Program-made: the position numbers and the translations under genes | Shown here: in pieces, positions 25,379 to 33,551 of the stretch | How positions within the stretch are numbered: position 1 is the stretch's first letter | Layout of the letters: each line of letters begins with the position of its first letter | Assembly: GCA_038125995.1 (NCBI GenBank) | Contig: JAYPEX010000009.1 | Span: forward strand, 36,793 to 100,792 | Reading direction: 5' to 3' | Source: MAG-120531 sp038125995 | GTDB taxonomy: Bacteria; Bacteroidota; Bacteroidia; Flavobacteriales; Flavobacteriaceae | Length of the DNA stretch: 64,000 nucleotides | Notes under the pieces: model-generated | Told to the model about the DNA's origin: nothing | Database searches by the model: none | Seen by the model: the letters and a program-made list of their open reading frames with translations, nothing else

Positions 25379-26836
25379 GTGCTATTGTTCCCAAAGCTAT
25401 TTAAACAAACCTTTATCTACGGATTATCGACGGTTCTTCCAAGGATGATGTCCTTTCTGTTGTTACCGCTTTATACAGATGTCTTAGTGACTTCTGGTTT
25501 TGGAGCCGTAACGGTGATCTTTTCTTGGTTTGCGATCTCAAATGTGGTTTTAGCATATGGGATGGAAACAGCTTTTTTTAGATTTTATCAGCAGGCCAAA
25601 GAACCCATTAAAGTACTTTCGACTTCGCTGATGAGTATTTTAATTACTACGTTGGTATTTGTTGTCGTTGCTCTGAATTTTAAAGCAGCGCTTGCCTCGA
25701 TGATTCAAGTGAATACCACCATTATTGTACTTGCCATAGGAATCCTTGCTTTGGATGCATTGGTCATCATTCCCTTTGCTCGTTTAAGAGCTGAAGAAAA
25801 GGCAGGAACATACACGCTCATTAAGATTTTAAACGTTGCTATTAACTTAGGACTCAACCTTGTTTTTTTATTGCTCTTTCCAGCAATTCACAAGATGGAC
25901 GCTGCTCTTTTAGAGGGTTTTTACAGAGAGAACTTCGTAATAGAATACATTTTTATATCGAATCTTATAGGGAGCGGTCTAACCCTATTGCTAGTCCTTG
26001 GAACCTATTTGAGTATCCCTTGGAAACTCGATCGTCATCTGATCAAAAAGATGTTGGCTTATGGTTTGCCTATTATGATTGCAGGAATTGCGTTTACCAT
26101 CAATGAGGTATTCGACAAAATTTTACTCTCCAGATTGCTGCCTTCGGATATCGCCAATAGTGAAGCGGGTAAGTACGCTGCCTGTTACAAACTAGCCCTG
26201 TTTATGACACTTTTTGCTACGGCCTATCGATTGGGGATTGAACCTTTTTTCTTTGCTCATCTCAAAAACAAAAATCCTCAGAAGGCCTATGCTCAAATTC
26301 TGTACTATTTTGTACTCTTTGGATCGGTTATTTTACTCTCTGTGATTGTCTTCTTAGATTACTTAAAGCAACTAGCCATCTTAAATCCCGATTATTGGGA
26401 GGCCATGCCCGTTGTTCCAATAATTTTATTGGCAAGTTTTTGTTTGGGAATCTATCACAACCTGTCGGTCTGGTATAAGGTCAGTGACAAAACACATATT
26501 GGAGCCTATATATCGGTTTTTGGAGCACTGATTACCATTGTTGTCAATTTTCTTTTTATTCCTTCTTATGGCTATTATGCTTCTGCGATTGCAACACTTA
26601 TGGCCTATGGATCGATGATGATTATTTCGTTTCTACTTGGAAGAAAACACTATTATATCCCTTATGACCTCAAGAGAATAGGAGCCTACTTTTTTAGTTC
26701 TATCTTTTTAGCCTCAGTGGTGTTTTACGGTTTTTCAAACGATTTAAAAATAGGGCTTCCAATCCTGAGTTTATTTGTAGTTTTACTGTATATTTTTGAA
26801 CGCAAAACACTAAAAAAGCACTTTTTAAAAGCATGA
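25379..26836 (+). CDS. Wzx-like polysaccharide flippase / oligosaccharide exporter
   Basis: 485 residues with about 12-14 membrane helices and the N-terminal pattern KQTFIYGLSTVLPRMMSFLLLP of the MATE/MOP superfamily RfbX-type flippases. These move lipid-linked sugar units across the inner membrane. The start is GTG at 25379, with no ATG near the conserved N-terminus. It overlaps dut by 4 bp (ATGA). It is not adjacent to glycosyltransferases, so the substrate is unknown; the rfb genes at 8-11 kb might belong to the same pathway. Confidence 0.85.
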   Translation: MLLFPKLFKQTFIYGLSTVLPRMMSFLLLPLYTDVLVTSGFGAVTVIFSWFAISNVVLAYGMETAFFRFYQQAKEPIKVLSTSLMSILITTLVFVVVALNFKAALASMIQVNTTIIVLAIGILALDALVIIPFARLRAEEKAGTYTLIKILNVAINLGLNLVFLLLFPAIHKMDAALLEGFYRENFVIEYIFISNLIGSGLTLLLVLGTYLSIPWKLDRHLIKKMLAYGLPIMIAGIAFTINEVFDKILLSRLLPSDIANSEAGKYAACYKLALFMTLFATAYRLGIEPFFFAHLKNKNPQKAYAQILYYFVLFGSVILLSVIVFLDYLKQLAILNPDYWEAMPVVPIILLASFCLGIYHNLSVWYKVSDKTHIGAYISVFGALITIVVNFLFIPSYGYYASAIATLMAYGSMMIISFLLGRKHYYIPYDLKRIGAYFFSSIFLASVVFYGFSNDLKIGLPILSLFVVLLYIFERKTLKKHFLKA

Positions 26837-27267
26837 AAATTCAGATCGTTAATAAGTCTAAACACCTATTACCCTCCTATGAAACCCTAGCTTCTGCTGG
26901 GATGGATCTCAGAGCTAATTTAGAAGCCCCAGTGCTCTTACAGCCTCTGGAGAGAGCCATAATTCCAACAGGACTTTACATCGCTTTAGAACCAGGTTAT
27001 GAGGCACAGGTGCGACCTCGTTCGGGCTTGGCTGCCAAGAAGGGAATAACAGTGCTCAACGCCCCTGGAACAGTAGATGCCGATTACAGAGGTGATATTG
27101 GTGTGATTCTTGTGAACTTGTCTAGTGAAGCTTTTGAAGTTTGTGACGGAGATCGAATCGCTCAATTAGTTATTGCAAAACACGAGCGCGCTGATTGGGT
27201 TGAGGTTGAAGTCCTCAGCGAAACCGATCGCGGTCAAGGAGGCTTTGGATCTACCGGTGTAAAATAA
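26833..27267 (+). CDS. dut: Deoxyuridine 5'-triphosphate nucleotidohydrolase
   Basis: 144 residues, normal for trimeric dUTPases. All five motifs are seen: SAGMDLRA (21-28), RSGLAAKKG, GTVDADYRGDIGV with the catalytic Asp, the DRIAQLVI block, and the C-terminal RGQGGFGSTG. It hydrolyses dUTP to dUMP, keeping uracil out of DNA and feeding dTMP synthesis. It is coupled to the flippase by ATGA and sits 5 nt before the DUF4292 gene. Confidence 0.97.
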   Translation: MKIQIVNKSKHLLPSYETLASAGMDLRANLEAPVLLQPLERAIIPTGLYIALEPGYEAQVRPRSGLAAKKGITVLNAPGTVDADYRGDIGVILVNLSSEAFEVCDGDRIAQLVIAKHERADWVEVEVLSETDRGQGGFGSTGVK

Positions 27268-27272
27268 AAATT

Positions 27273-28046
27273 ATGAGACAACTCATCTTGGCATTATCGC
27301 TTCTTATGGTGCTCTCCTCCTGTGGTAGTCGGAAAATTAAGACGACTCCTGGGGTGGCATTGGTCGCTCTATCTCCTAGATTAATCATTAAAGAACACGG
27401 AGAGATCAACCGAGAATTCAACAGTTTAAGTGGTCGAATGAAAATTGAGTTAGATGCAGGGGATAAAATTACTTCTGTTCCGGCCAGTTTTCGAATGATA
27501 AAAGACCAGGGGATTTGGATCTCAGCATTTTTTGGACTGGCGAAAGCACTAATCACCCCTGAGGAAGTCTCCTTCTATACCTCAACTAATAAAACCTTTT
27601 TTAAAGGTACTTTTGAGCAGTTTAGCGCCCTTGTTGGAACAGAGCTCAATTACGATTTACTACAGCGTTTTCTCTTGGGATATACCGCTGTAGAACTCAA
27701 AGCACAGCGCTCCTTATGGGAAGTAACTAATAATTTCTATCGCTATGCAATGTTCGACAAAAAAGACCGCTTTAAGCTCCATATCGATATTGAACCTGGA
27801 AGTTATCAACTCAAAAACACGATCATTAGTGAAGGTTCAGGCGAAGGTAGTATCAAAATAGAGTATTTAGGATATCAGAATATCGATGGCGTAAGTATTC
27901 CTGAGCACCTCAGATTATCCGCAGAGGCGAAGCAATTTAACTCAAGTCTCGATATCGAATACAAAAATCTCAGTCTCAACCGTCAATTGAAATTCCCCTA
28001 TAAGATTCCAGAAGGCTATAAAGAATTAAAACTCATCAATGATTAG
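27273..28046 (+). CDS. DUF4292 family lipoprotein
   Basis: 257 residues with lipobox LSSC (Cys17). The soluble part is beta-rich and resembles LolA/LolB-like periplasmic proteins, which is how I understand DUF4292; this is a fold-level impression. Its 3' end overlaps the EnvC-like gene by 8 nt, so the two are coupled. A role in the outer membrane or lipoprotein handling would fit but is not shown. Confidence 0.75.
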   Translation: MRQLILALSLLMVLSSCGSRKIKTTPGVALVALSPRLIIKEHGEINREFNSLSGRMKIELDAGDKITSVPASFRMIKDQGIWISAFFGLAKALITPEEVSFYTSTNKTFFKGTFEQFSALVGTELNYDLLQRFLLGYTAVELKAQRSLWEVTNNFYRYAMFDKKDRFKLHIDIEPGSYQLKNTIISEGSGEGSIKIEYLGYQNIDGVSIPEHLRLSAEAKQFNSSLDIEYKNLSLNRQLKFPYKIPEGYKELKLIND

Positions 28047-29277
28047 AGTACTCCCATACCGATTGATTTTGATGTTATTTCTTTTGGGAACGGGAATGCT
28101 AATGGCTCAATCGAATCAGCAGAAAAAACTGGAAGAAGAGCGAACGAGCCTTCAAAATGAGATTGCTCAAATCGAAAAACTACTCTTTAGTACTGGGAAA
28201 AAAGAAAAGAGTTTTGAAGATGAGATCGAAGATTTGAATCGCAAAATCAGTGTTCGAGAACAACTCATTCGAGTGACCAATCAACAGGCTAATAGCATTA
28301 ACAAAGCGATTGAAAAAGAAGAATTAACGGTTGGCTCTTTAGAGAAAGAAATTCAGATCCTAAAAAAAGATTATGCAGCGATGATCAAGCGGTCCTATAT
28401 TTCTAAATCCAAGCAAAGTAGACTGATGTTTTTGCTTTCTTCAAAGAACTTTTATCAGGCCTATAAACGAATGCAATACTTAAAGCAATTTGCTCTGTAT
28501 CGCAAAAAACAAGCCCTTCAAATCAGTTCTAAATCGGAAGAATTACTCAAAAAGATAGAAGTCTTAAGAAGTCAAAAAAAACAAAAGGAGGTATTGTTGG
28601 CCGAGAACAGAACAGAACGTTCTACTCTTGTAAAGGAAAAAGGAAACCTTCAAAATTCGCTAGGATCTATTCGAAAGAACAAAACAAAATACCAACGAGA
28701 AATCGCTCAAAAGACCAAGAGATCTAAGGCTATTGACGCTCAGATCGAAAAGATGATTAAAGAAGCCATTGCAGCTGCTAATAAGAAAAAGGAGGCTGCT
28801 GCAAAAAACACATCTAATACTTCTAATGGTTTTGTGTTGACTGCTGAGACTAAAAGAGTCGCTAGTGACTTTGAAGCCAACAAAGGAAAGCTCATTTGGC
28901 CAGTAGCCAAAGGAATTGTCAAAAGAGGGTTTGGAGTTTATACGGATCCTGTCTACCCAGAGATCAAACACCAAAATAACGGAGTTATTATCGCAACAGA
29001 AGCCAATGCAGAGGCTCGATCTATATTTAAAGGAGAGGTCGTTGCTATACTGAGAGTTCCAGGAGGAGGATTAGGTGTCCAAGTTCGACACGGAAACTAC
29101 ATCAGTACCTATTACAACCTAAAAAGTGTTACTGTGAGCAAGGGAGATCAAGTAGTAGAGAAGACTCCTTTGGGAATTGTCAGCACGAATGCATTTAATG
29201 GACAAACACAGCTCAAATTCTACCTCTATCAAAACACGACAAAACTCAATCCACAGCAGTGGATCTACAAACTGTAA
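28039..29277 (+). CDS. EnvC-like murein hydrolase activator (degenerate LytM)
   Basis: 412 residues with a signal peptide (about 1-23, ending LMAQ), a long coiled coil (about 25-245), an Ala/Lys linker and a C-terminal LytM/M23 domain (about 285-405). The zinc-site motifs are lost: the first has KHQNNG in place of HxxGxD, and the last has QLKFYLY where active enzymes have HLHFE. This is the pattern of EnvC, which activates amidases at the division site and does not cut murein itself. An amidase partner is not in the window. Confidence 0.88.
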   Translation: MIRVLPYRLILMLFLLGTGMLMAQSNQQKKLEEERTSLQNEIAQIEKLLFSTGKKEKSFEDEIEDLNRKISVREQLIRVTNQQANSINKAIEKEELTVGSLEKEIQILKKDYAAMIKRSYISKSKQSRLMFLLSSKNFYQAYKRMQYLKQFALYRKKQALQISSKSEELLKKIEVLRSQKKQKEVLLAENRTERSTLVKEKGNLQNSLGSIRKNKTKYQREIAQKTKRSKAIDAQIEKMIKEAIAAANKKKEAAAKNTSNTSNGFVLTAETKRVASDFEANKGKLIWPVAKGIVKRGFGVYTDPVYPEIKHQNNGVIIATEANAEARSIFKGEVVAILRVPGGGLGVQVRHGNYISTYYNLKSVTVSKGDQVVEKTPLGIVSTNAFNGQTQLKFYLYQNTTKLNPQQWIYKL

Positions 29278-29303
29278 TAATACCTTTACTTAAACGATTA
29301 ACG

Positions 29304-29819
29304 ATGAAGCCAAAAAAACCCTCGGAATCTAGAACAATCATGACCGATATGGTCTTGCCAAGTGAAACCAATCCTCTCAACAATTTGTTTGGCGGAGAGC
29401 TCTTGGCTCGAATGGATCGTGCAGCGAGTATATCAGCGAGAAGACACTCTCGAAGAATTACAGTGACAGCATCTGTAAACCACGTTGCATTTAATAGAGC
29501 AGTTCCTTTAGGATCGGTAGTTACTGTAGAAGCAGCTGTTTCTAGAGCCTTTAAAACTTCAATGGAAGTGTTTATCGATGTTTGGATTGAAGATCGTTAT
29601 ACCGGTGAGCGCACTAAGGCTAATGAAGCGATCTACACCTTTGTAGCAGTTGATGACACAGGAAAACCTACCGAGGTGCCAGAACTTCAGCCTGAAACAG
29701 CTTTAGAAAAAGAGCGTTATGAAGCTGCACTAAGACGCAAGCAACTCTCTTTGGTACTCGCCAAAAAGATGAAGCCATCTGAAGCTACTGAATTAAAAGC
29801 GCTTTTTAAAGAGGATTAA
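29304..29819 (+). CDS. Acyl-CoA thioesterase, hotdog fold
   Basis: 171 residues from the ATG at 29304; a GTG at 29259 lies inside the EnvC-like gene and would add 15 residues, so it is not preferred. The BFIT/YciA-type signature is visible: NPLNNLFGGELLARMD (about 22-37), then TASVNHVAFNRAVPLGSVV. Such enzymes hydrolyse medium- or long-chain acyl-CoA in the cytosol. Its stop codon is directly adjacent to the stop of the convergent SPOR gene. Confidence 0.9.
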   Translation: MKPKKPSESRTIMTDMVLPSETNPLNNLFGGELLARMDRAASISARRHSRRITVTASVNHVAFNRAVPLGSVVTVEAAVSRAFKTSMEVFIDVWIEDRYTGERTKANEAIYTFVAVDDTGKPTEVPELQPETALEKERYEAALRRKQLSLVLAKKMKPSEATELKALFKED

Positions 29820-30743
29820 TTACTTTACAAGTAACCATGCAGATTCATTTCCATTTGCTCTAACAGTTGCAAGAAATGTTCTCGCTTCAAGTTCTCCGAC
29901 GAAAGCATTGAGGCCTACTTGGTACAATCCAAAAGGATTTTGACCGATAATTTCTGTAGCGTCGAAGCCTTTCTTTTTGAGTTTCTCGATGTGAGCTAAG
30001 GCATTTTCTTCTTTGATGAACGACCCAGCGATAACAAAGTAGTGCATTTCAGCTTTTGGAATACTCACCTCAACCTCTAACGCAGGCAAATCTACTGGGT
30101 TATCACTAAAAAAGCTCGCTTCCTGAATTGTTTTTTCAATCGTTTCTTGTGCTATTTTAGCTGCTAAAACACTGTTATTCTCATATGAAGAACGCAGTTG
30201 AAGACCACCTAAAGCAGTACTGATTGCAATTAAACCTACTGCAGCGTATTTCAATAGTGATTTTCCTATCTTGAAGTCAGCTTGTGATTCAGGGGTTAAT
30301 GGACGAACAATAGGCTGAGTAGCTTTCTCAATAAGAGTTGCATTTACTGGAGCAAGCCCAAAAGAACTGTTGAGGTAATTGTGATGATTATATGGATGAA
30401 AGACGATATGCCCCTCATCGTTTTTTGAAATGAGACCTATATGCTCTAAATCGAGACTGTGACCATTGGCTAAATCAGCTTTCCACTGATTGACAATTCT
30501 TGTTAATTGCTCTTGTGCTTGATCGTATGAACATCCTTGAATGGTAGCAATATAGCTCACTAATACTCCGTCAGAAGTCTGAAGTTGTCCATTAAAAGAC
30601 AATGCTTTTGAAGGAGGGTAAAACGACTGTGTTTGTGGGTTGTAATAGGCAGCTATTTTTCTAGTCAAAAATGCTCCGAATTCAGGGACAACAACACAGT
30701 GGTGTCTGTAAAGTAAAGGCGCTATATGCTGTTCTAATCGCAT
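29820..30743 (-). CDS. HU-CCDC81 and SPOR domain protein
   Basis: 307 residues. The N-terminal part (about 1-130) contains two short HU-like modules (CVVVPEFGAFLT and SLDLEHIGLISKN stretches) known as HU-CCDC81 in Bacteroidota. One membrane helix lies at 164-182. The C-terminal SPOR domain (about 235-305) starts HYFVIAGSFIKEENA and should bind denuded glycan strands at division sites. The N-terminus is cytosolic and SPOR periplasmic. It diverges from dprA, so the two share the intergenic region at 30744-30837. Confidence 0.85.
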   Translation of the reverse strand: MRLEQHIAPLLYRHHCVVVPEFGAFLTRKIAAYYNPQTQSFYPPSKALSFNGQLQTSDGVLVSYIATIQGCSYDQAQEQLTRIVNQWKADLANGHSLDLEHIGLISKNDEGHIVFHPYNHHNYLNSSFGLAPVNATLIEKATQPIVRPLTPESQADFKIGKSLLKYAAVGLIAISTALGGLQLRSSYENNSVLAAKIAQETIEKTIQEASFFSDNPVDLPALEVEVSIPKAEMHYFVIAGSFIKEENALAHIEKLKKKGFDATEIIGQNPFGLYQVGLNAFVGELEARTFLATVRANGNESAWLLVK

Positions 30744-30773
30744 TGATATCGTTTGGTTTTGGGTTCAAAATGA

Positions 30774-30804
30774 TTTGGGAAGAGTAAATGTAAGAATATT
30801 TTTA
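30774..30804 (+). promoter_or_regulatory. Promoter of dprA
   Basis: TTTG (30774-30777), exactly 19 nt, then TATTTTTA (30797-30804), one mismatch to TAnnTTTG. It places transcription start near 30811, which rules out the TTG start at 30775 and supports ATG 30838 (or 30814). Confidence 0.55.
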
Positions 30805-30837
30805 GTAAAAAAGATGCAAACAAACGGTAAAAATAAG

Positions 30838-31704
30838 ATGGAACAAGAGCTTCTATCTCTTGTGAGATTACATATCATTCCAAAAATTAGTCCTCTAAAA
30901 GCAATGCGTTTATATAAAAAATATAAATCAGCTACAGCTATCTTTGAAAGCGAGCTTCATAAGCTCCATTTTAAAGACTTATATCAGGAAGTCGATTTCT
31001 TTTCAAAAACCCATTTAGATCGAGCGACGACTGTTTTAGAGGAGGCTAAAAACAGCAACCACCAACTAATGGGTTACGGCCAAAAGGGATATCCTTCGCT
31101 GTTGATGGAATGCGAAGACGCCCCCTTGATCTTATTTGCATCGGGATCGATTCATTGGAATACCCAGAGATGGATCTCAGTTGTGGGGACTAGAAACCCA
31201 AGCCCTCAAGCTTTGAAATTAGTTGAGAAACTGATCAGAGAACTAGCCCCTTACCAACCTACAATCGTATCGGGACTGGCCTATGGTATTGATGTTGCAG
31301 CACATAAAGCGGCCCTTAAATACGATGTATAAACCATTGGTTGTATGGCACATGGTCTTCAAAGAACCTATCCTTTCGCTCATTCACAGATCAGAAAAGA
31401 AATGGAAAAAAGAGGAGGAGTTATCTCTGAGTTTCTTCCAAAGGAAACAGCGCTTCCGTATAAATTCGTTCAACGAAATCGGATTATTGCAGGACTCACA
31501 AAAGCGACCATTGTGGTGGAATCACCTCTCAAAGGAGGAAGTTTGATTAAGGCTGATTTAGCGAATTCTTACCATAGAGAAGTCTATGCTTTCCCTTCGA
31601 GTTGCAGTTATCCGCATCAGGGCTGCAATCACCTTATAAGAGATCCTAAAGCACAATTAATCAGTAACGCTCAGGACCTCGTTCAGTTTTTAGGTTGGGA
31701 TTAG
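30838..31704 (+). pseudogene. dprA: DNA processing protein DprA, interrupted by an in-frame TAA
   Basis: DprA loads RecA onto incoming single-stranded DNA in natural transformation. The frame from ATG 30838 codes for 288 residues but codon 165 (31330-31332) is TAA. The two halves are in the same frame and match DprA on both sides: VVGTRNPSP and SGLAYGIDVAAHKAA before, TIGCMAHGLQRTYP and RNRIIAGLTKATIVVES after. The codon is normally Gln in relatives I recall, so a single CAA-to-TAA change would explain it. The C-terminal winged-helix domain of typical DprA is also absent; the gene ends at QDLVQFLGWD. It could be a true pseudogene, a sequencing error, or a split protein. The stop overlaps the trpS stop by 4 bp. 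Confidence 0.88.
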
Positions 31705-32669
31705 TATCCGAGTTTGCTTCTCACTCTTGAGAGTACTTCATTGGCAACAGTAGCAGCTTTTTCAGCCCCTAAGGCAAGTGCTTTGTCAATTTCAGATTTG
31801 TTGTTCATATAGAACTTAAACTTCTCTCTAGGCTCCTTGAACAGCTCCATAATCAGCTCAAATAACGCTTGTTTGGCATGTCCATATCCGTAATTACCGC
31901 CTAAGTAATTCGCTTTCATCTGAGTGATTTGTTCTTCGCTTGCTAACACTTTATACAAAGCAAAAACAGGGCAGGTTTGTGGATCCTTAGGATCTTCCAT
32001 TGGAGTGGAATCCGTTTGAATACCCATGATTTGTTTTCTGAGTTTTTTCTCAGGTAAAAAGATATTGATCGTATTGTTTTTACTCTTGCTCATCTTAGCG
32101 CCATCAGTACCTGTGATGTACATGGAAGATTCCTGAATCTTTGCTTCAGGCATTACAAAACATTCCCCAAACTTATTGTGAAAACGAGAAGCCACATCAC
32201 GGGTCATTTCTAAATGCTGTAATTGGTCTTTACCCACTGGAACAAATTCTGCATCGTAGAGTAAGATGTCTGCAGCCATGAGCATTGGGTAGGTAAACAA
32301 ACCGGCGTTGACATCTTCAAGACGATCCGCCTTATCTTTAAAAGAATGTGCCAAGGTCAATCGTTGATAAGGAAAAAAACAGCTTAAATACCAAGAGAGC
32401 TCAGTCGTTTGAGGTAGGTCCGACTGCTTGTAAAACACCGTCTTTTCAATATCTAAACCAAAAGCCAGCCAAGTAGCCGCAGTAGCATAGGTGTTTTCTT
32501 TGAGCAATGCTGCATCTTTAATTTGAGTTAGCGAGTGGAGATCAGCTATAAAGAGAAAGGATTCGTTTTTTGGATCTTTTGCCATTTCAATTGCCGGCAT
32601 AATAGCTCCTAAAATATTTCCTAAATGCGGCGTTCCTGTGGACTGAATTCCCGTTAATATTCTTGACAT
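31701..32669 (-). CDS. trpS: Tryptophan-tRNA ligase
   Basis: 322 residues from ATG at 32669, giving the expected start MSRILTGIQSTGTPHLGN. A longer frame from 32729 would add 20 residues and is rejected. Class I motifs are PHLGN (14-18, HIGH equivalent) and KMSKS (192-196). The gene lies intact between two genes broken by stop codons, which shows that the lesions are not due to a generally poor stretch of reading frames. A -7 element TATCTTTG lies at 32690-32697. Confidence 0.97.
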   Translation of the reverse strand: MSRILTGIQSTGTPHLGNILGAIMPAIEMAKDPKNESFLFIADLHSLTQIKDAALLKENTYATAATWLAFGLDIEKTVFYKQSDLPQTTELSWYLSCFFPYQRLTLAHSFKDKADRLEDVNAGLFTYPMLMAADILLYDAEFVPVGKDQLQHLEMTRDVASRFHNKFGECFVMPEAKIQESSMYITGTDGAKMSKSKNNTINIFLPEKKLRKQIMGIQTDSTPMEDPKDPQTCPVFALYKVLASEEQITQMKANYLGGNYGYGHAKQALFELIMELFKEPREKFKFYMNNKSEIDKALALGAEKAATVANEVLSRVRSKLGY

Positions 32670-32689
32670 ATATCTATAAATTATCAGGC

Positions 32690-32697
32690 CAAAGATA
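32690..32697 (-). promoter_or_regulatory. -7 promoter element of trpS
   Basis: Reads TATCTTTG on the minus strand, a perfect TAnnTTTG, 20 nt before the ATG at 32669. On the other strand TATATTTA (32706-32713) could serve the divergent acyltransferase gene. Confidence 0.5.
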
Positions 32698-32720
32698 CAA
32701 ATTAGTATATTTAATTTAAG

Positions 32721-33494
32721 ATGAAACACCTATTCTATTCAGTTCGATTTTTATATACTGCTTGGTTCTATACATTAGCAGCGATTCCTTTGATATTGTT
32801 TTTTCCAGTACTGATGATTTCAGCTCTGTTTCCAGGGGGCTTCCCAATAGTGTATTGGTTTGCAAGAAGCATTTGGTCACCTGTGATTCTATGGGGAATG
32901 GGCACATCATTAAAGGTCAAGAAGCAAACTTCACTACTTAAAGGCACCTCCTATATGATATGTCCGAATCACCAGAGCATGCTCGATATTATGGTCGTTC
33001 TAAGACTATCAAAGAATCCCGTCCTGTTTGTTGGGAAAAAAGAACTGAAGTAAATTCCTTTATTTGGCCTCATCTACAAAAACGTAAGTATTTTAGTCGA
33101 TCGATCACTTAAAGAATCAAGAGCTGAGGTTTACAGATCTATTAAAAATAAAATTCAACACAATTATTCGATTTGTATTTTTTCAGAAGGCTTGGTTCCA
33201 GAAACGGAAATTTTATTGGCAGATTTTAAACCTGGAGCTTTTAAAATGGCTATCGAACATCAATTAGATATGATTCCCATTTCTATCTACAATACTAAGG
33301 ATCGACTACCCTATAATTTTAATCACGGTCGTCCTGGCCCTATTGATGTTCAGGTTCATTCTGTTTTTTCGGTCAAAGACCTAAAGTATGATCAATATAA
33401 GGAGCTTCAAAAAAAGTATCGTATTTATTTGGAAGAAGACCTCAAAGCCTACAGGGAAGGAATTATTAAAAATTTAACAGAGCAGATCCTATAA
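32721..33494 (+). pseudogene. PlsC-type 1-acylglycerol-3-phosphate acyltransferase, interrupted by TAA
   Basis: The frame from ATG 32721 has 257 codons, the normal length of PlsC-like enzymes, but codon 111 (33051-33053) is TAA. Before it are two hydrophobic segments and motif I, NHQSMLD (His84, Asp89), and FVGKKEL. After it, in the same frame, come IPLFGLIYKN, ILVDRS and motif II as FSEG (codons 154-157; FPEG in most relatives), then GAFKMAIEHQLDMIPI. Relatives carry Lys at the broken position (KIPLFG), so AAA-to-TAA is the simplest change. Such enzymes acylate lysophosphatidate for phospholipid synthesis. It may be a recent pseudogene or a sequence error; a paralogue elsewhere would be needed if the loss is real. 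Confidence 0.88.
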
Positions 33495-33551
33495 AGAGGT
33501 CTTAGCCTTGGGAAAAAAATAGTACTTTAGCCTAAGTTAAAAAATGAAATT

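Noticed and set aside
30775..30837. TTG start for dprA at 30775
   Set aside because: It lies inside the likely promoter (TTTG 30774-30777 and TATTTTTA 30797-30804), so it cannot be in the transcript.
31330..33053. TAA read as a sense codon (recoding)
   Set aside because: Many genes here end in TAA at the expected length, for example rfbB, sdhB-linked neighbours and hemB. Two genes only are affected, so a code change is not credible.
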